DNA of 64,000 nt from Batrachochytrium dendrobatidis JAM81 (taxonomy: Eukaryota > Chytridiomycota > Chytridiomycetes > Rhizophydiales), in NCBI RefSeq assembly GCF_000203795.2, contig NW_006281113.1, positions 264,735 to 328,734 on the forward strand. The letters run 5' to 3'. Below are positions 63,811-64,000 of the stretch, in pieces. The notes below the pieces were generated by a model that saw nothing but the letters and a program-made list of their open reading frames with translations, was not told where the DNA came from and ran no database searches. A program made the position numbers and the translations under genes. Each line of letters begins with the position of its first letter. Positions within the stretch are counted from its first letter, which is position 1.

Positions 63811-64000
63811 ATGTCCAAGTTTCAGCAAGTTACTCGTCAAGAAGTGGCCTCTCACAACACTCCAAAAAACGCATGGATTATCATCGACTCGTTAGTCTAC
63901 GATATCACCAACTTTGCTGCACTTCATCCTGGTGGTGAACATATTATCTTGGAAGTTGCTGGAAAAGATGCAACCAGTACGTGATGTTTTATTATACTTG
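63735..64000 (+). repeat. Inverted duplication, copy 2 (truncated by window edge)
   Basis: Exact reverse complement of 49833-50098 at every position compared, continuing to the last base of the window, so the duplication is at least 266 bases and probably longer. The two copies are 13.6 kb apart and in opposite orientation. Confidence 0.9.
63811..64000 (+). CDS. Partial second cytochrome b5-acyl-CoA dehydrogenase gene (5' end only)
   Basis: Exon 1, 63811-63976, encodes the same 55-residue cytochrome b5 start as the gene at 50022, including the heme-binding FAALHPGGEH. A GTACGT donor follows and 24 intron bases reach the window end. Whether the dehydrogenase part follows cannot be seen. Its upstream DNA differs from that of copy 1 beyond 76 bases, so it would be expressed from a different promoter. 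It could be an intact paralogue, a promoter-captured b5 exon or an assembly duplicate. Confidence 0.75.

Overview
The window reads as nuclear DNA of a flagellated, intron-rich fungus, most likely a chytrid (Chytridiomycota; a Batrachochytrium-like genome fits, but the species is inferred, not proven). The evidence is AT-rich intergenic DNA, dense spliceosomal genes with mostly 50-130 base introns, fungal families (NDT80/PhoG-type regulator, Isn1, Cuz1, Mak11, cytochrome b5-acyl-CoA dehydrogenase fusion) and an adenylate kinase 8 gene, a family tied to cilia and flagella. I rebuilt 27 complete gene models by joining exons by hand. Reading phase closes to the stop codon in all of them, with about 115 introns. 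A 28th gene is cut by the right edge.

Layout. 0.5-9.2 kb: MFS transporter (+), Cuz1-like AN1 zinc-finger protein (-), Aurora kinase (-), kelch protein (-), quinone oxidoreductase (-). 9.2-15 kb: an NDT80/PhoG-type transcription factor (+) lying between two inverted copies of a dispersed repeat, then UDP-glucose 4-epimerase (+). 15.4-21.5 kb: RBM25-like splicing factor (-), SDR reductase (+), C2H2 zinc-finger protein (-). 21.8-33.7 kb: a run rich in ubiquitin genes, namely a ZnF-UBP deubiquitinase (+), an Rsp5/NEDD4 HECT ligase (-), a mitochondrial-carrier protein (-), a Cue1-like CUE protein (+) and a small secreted protein (+). 34-44 kb: a large Ser/Thr kinase (-), AK8 (+), IMP 5'-nucleotidase Isn1 (-), an alpha-arrestin (-). 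43.9-53.5 kb: NSF/Sec18 (-), the cytochrome b5-acyl-CoA dehydrogenase (-), an AWS-SET histone methyltransferase (-). 54.5-63.3 kb: JmjC protein (-), Mak11/PAK1IP1 (+), an AIRIM-like hypothetical (-), Glo3-type ArfGAP (-), triose-phosphate-transporter-family carrier (-). At 63.7 kb a second cytochrome b5 exon begins.

Functional threads. Ubiquitin signalling (USP, Rsp5, Cue1-like, Cuz1 and an alpha-arrestin, the usual class of Rsp5 adaptor), vesicle traffic (Sec18, ArfGAP, Golgi/ER-type sugar carrier), nucleotide metabolism (AK8, Isn1) and ribosome assembly (Mak11, possible AIRIM). These look like ordinary eukaryotic gene neighbours, not an operon-like system.

Most unusual signals: an apparently perfect inverted duplication of at least 266 bases carrying a promoter-proximal segment and the cytochrome b5 exon; a TIR-bounded dispersed repeat family in which two copies differ only by transitions; four GC-AG introns sharing the same donor; CACGTG palindromes placed upstream of several start codons; and a GC-richer unassigned open frame at 3.75-3.96 kb.
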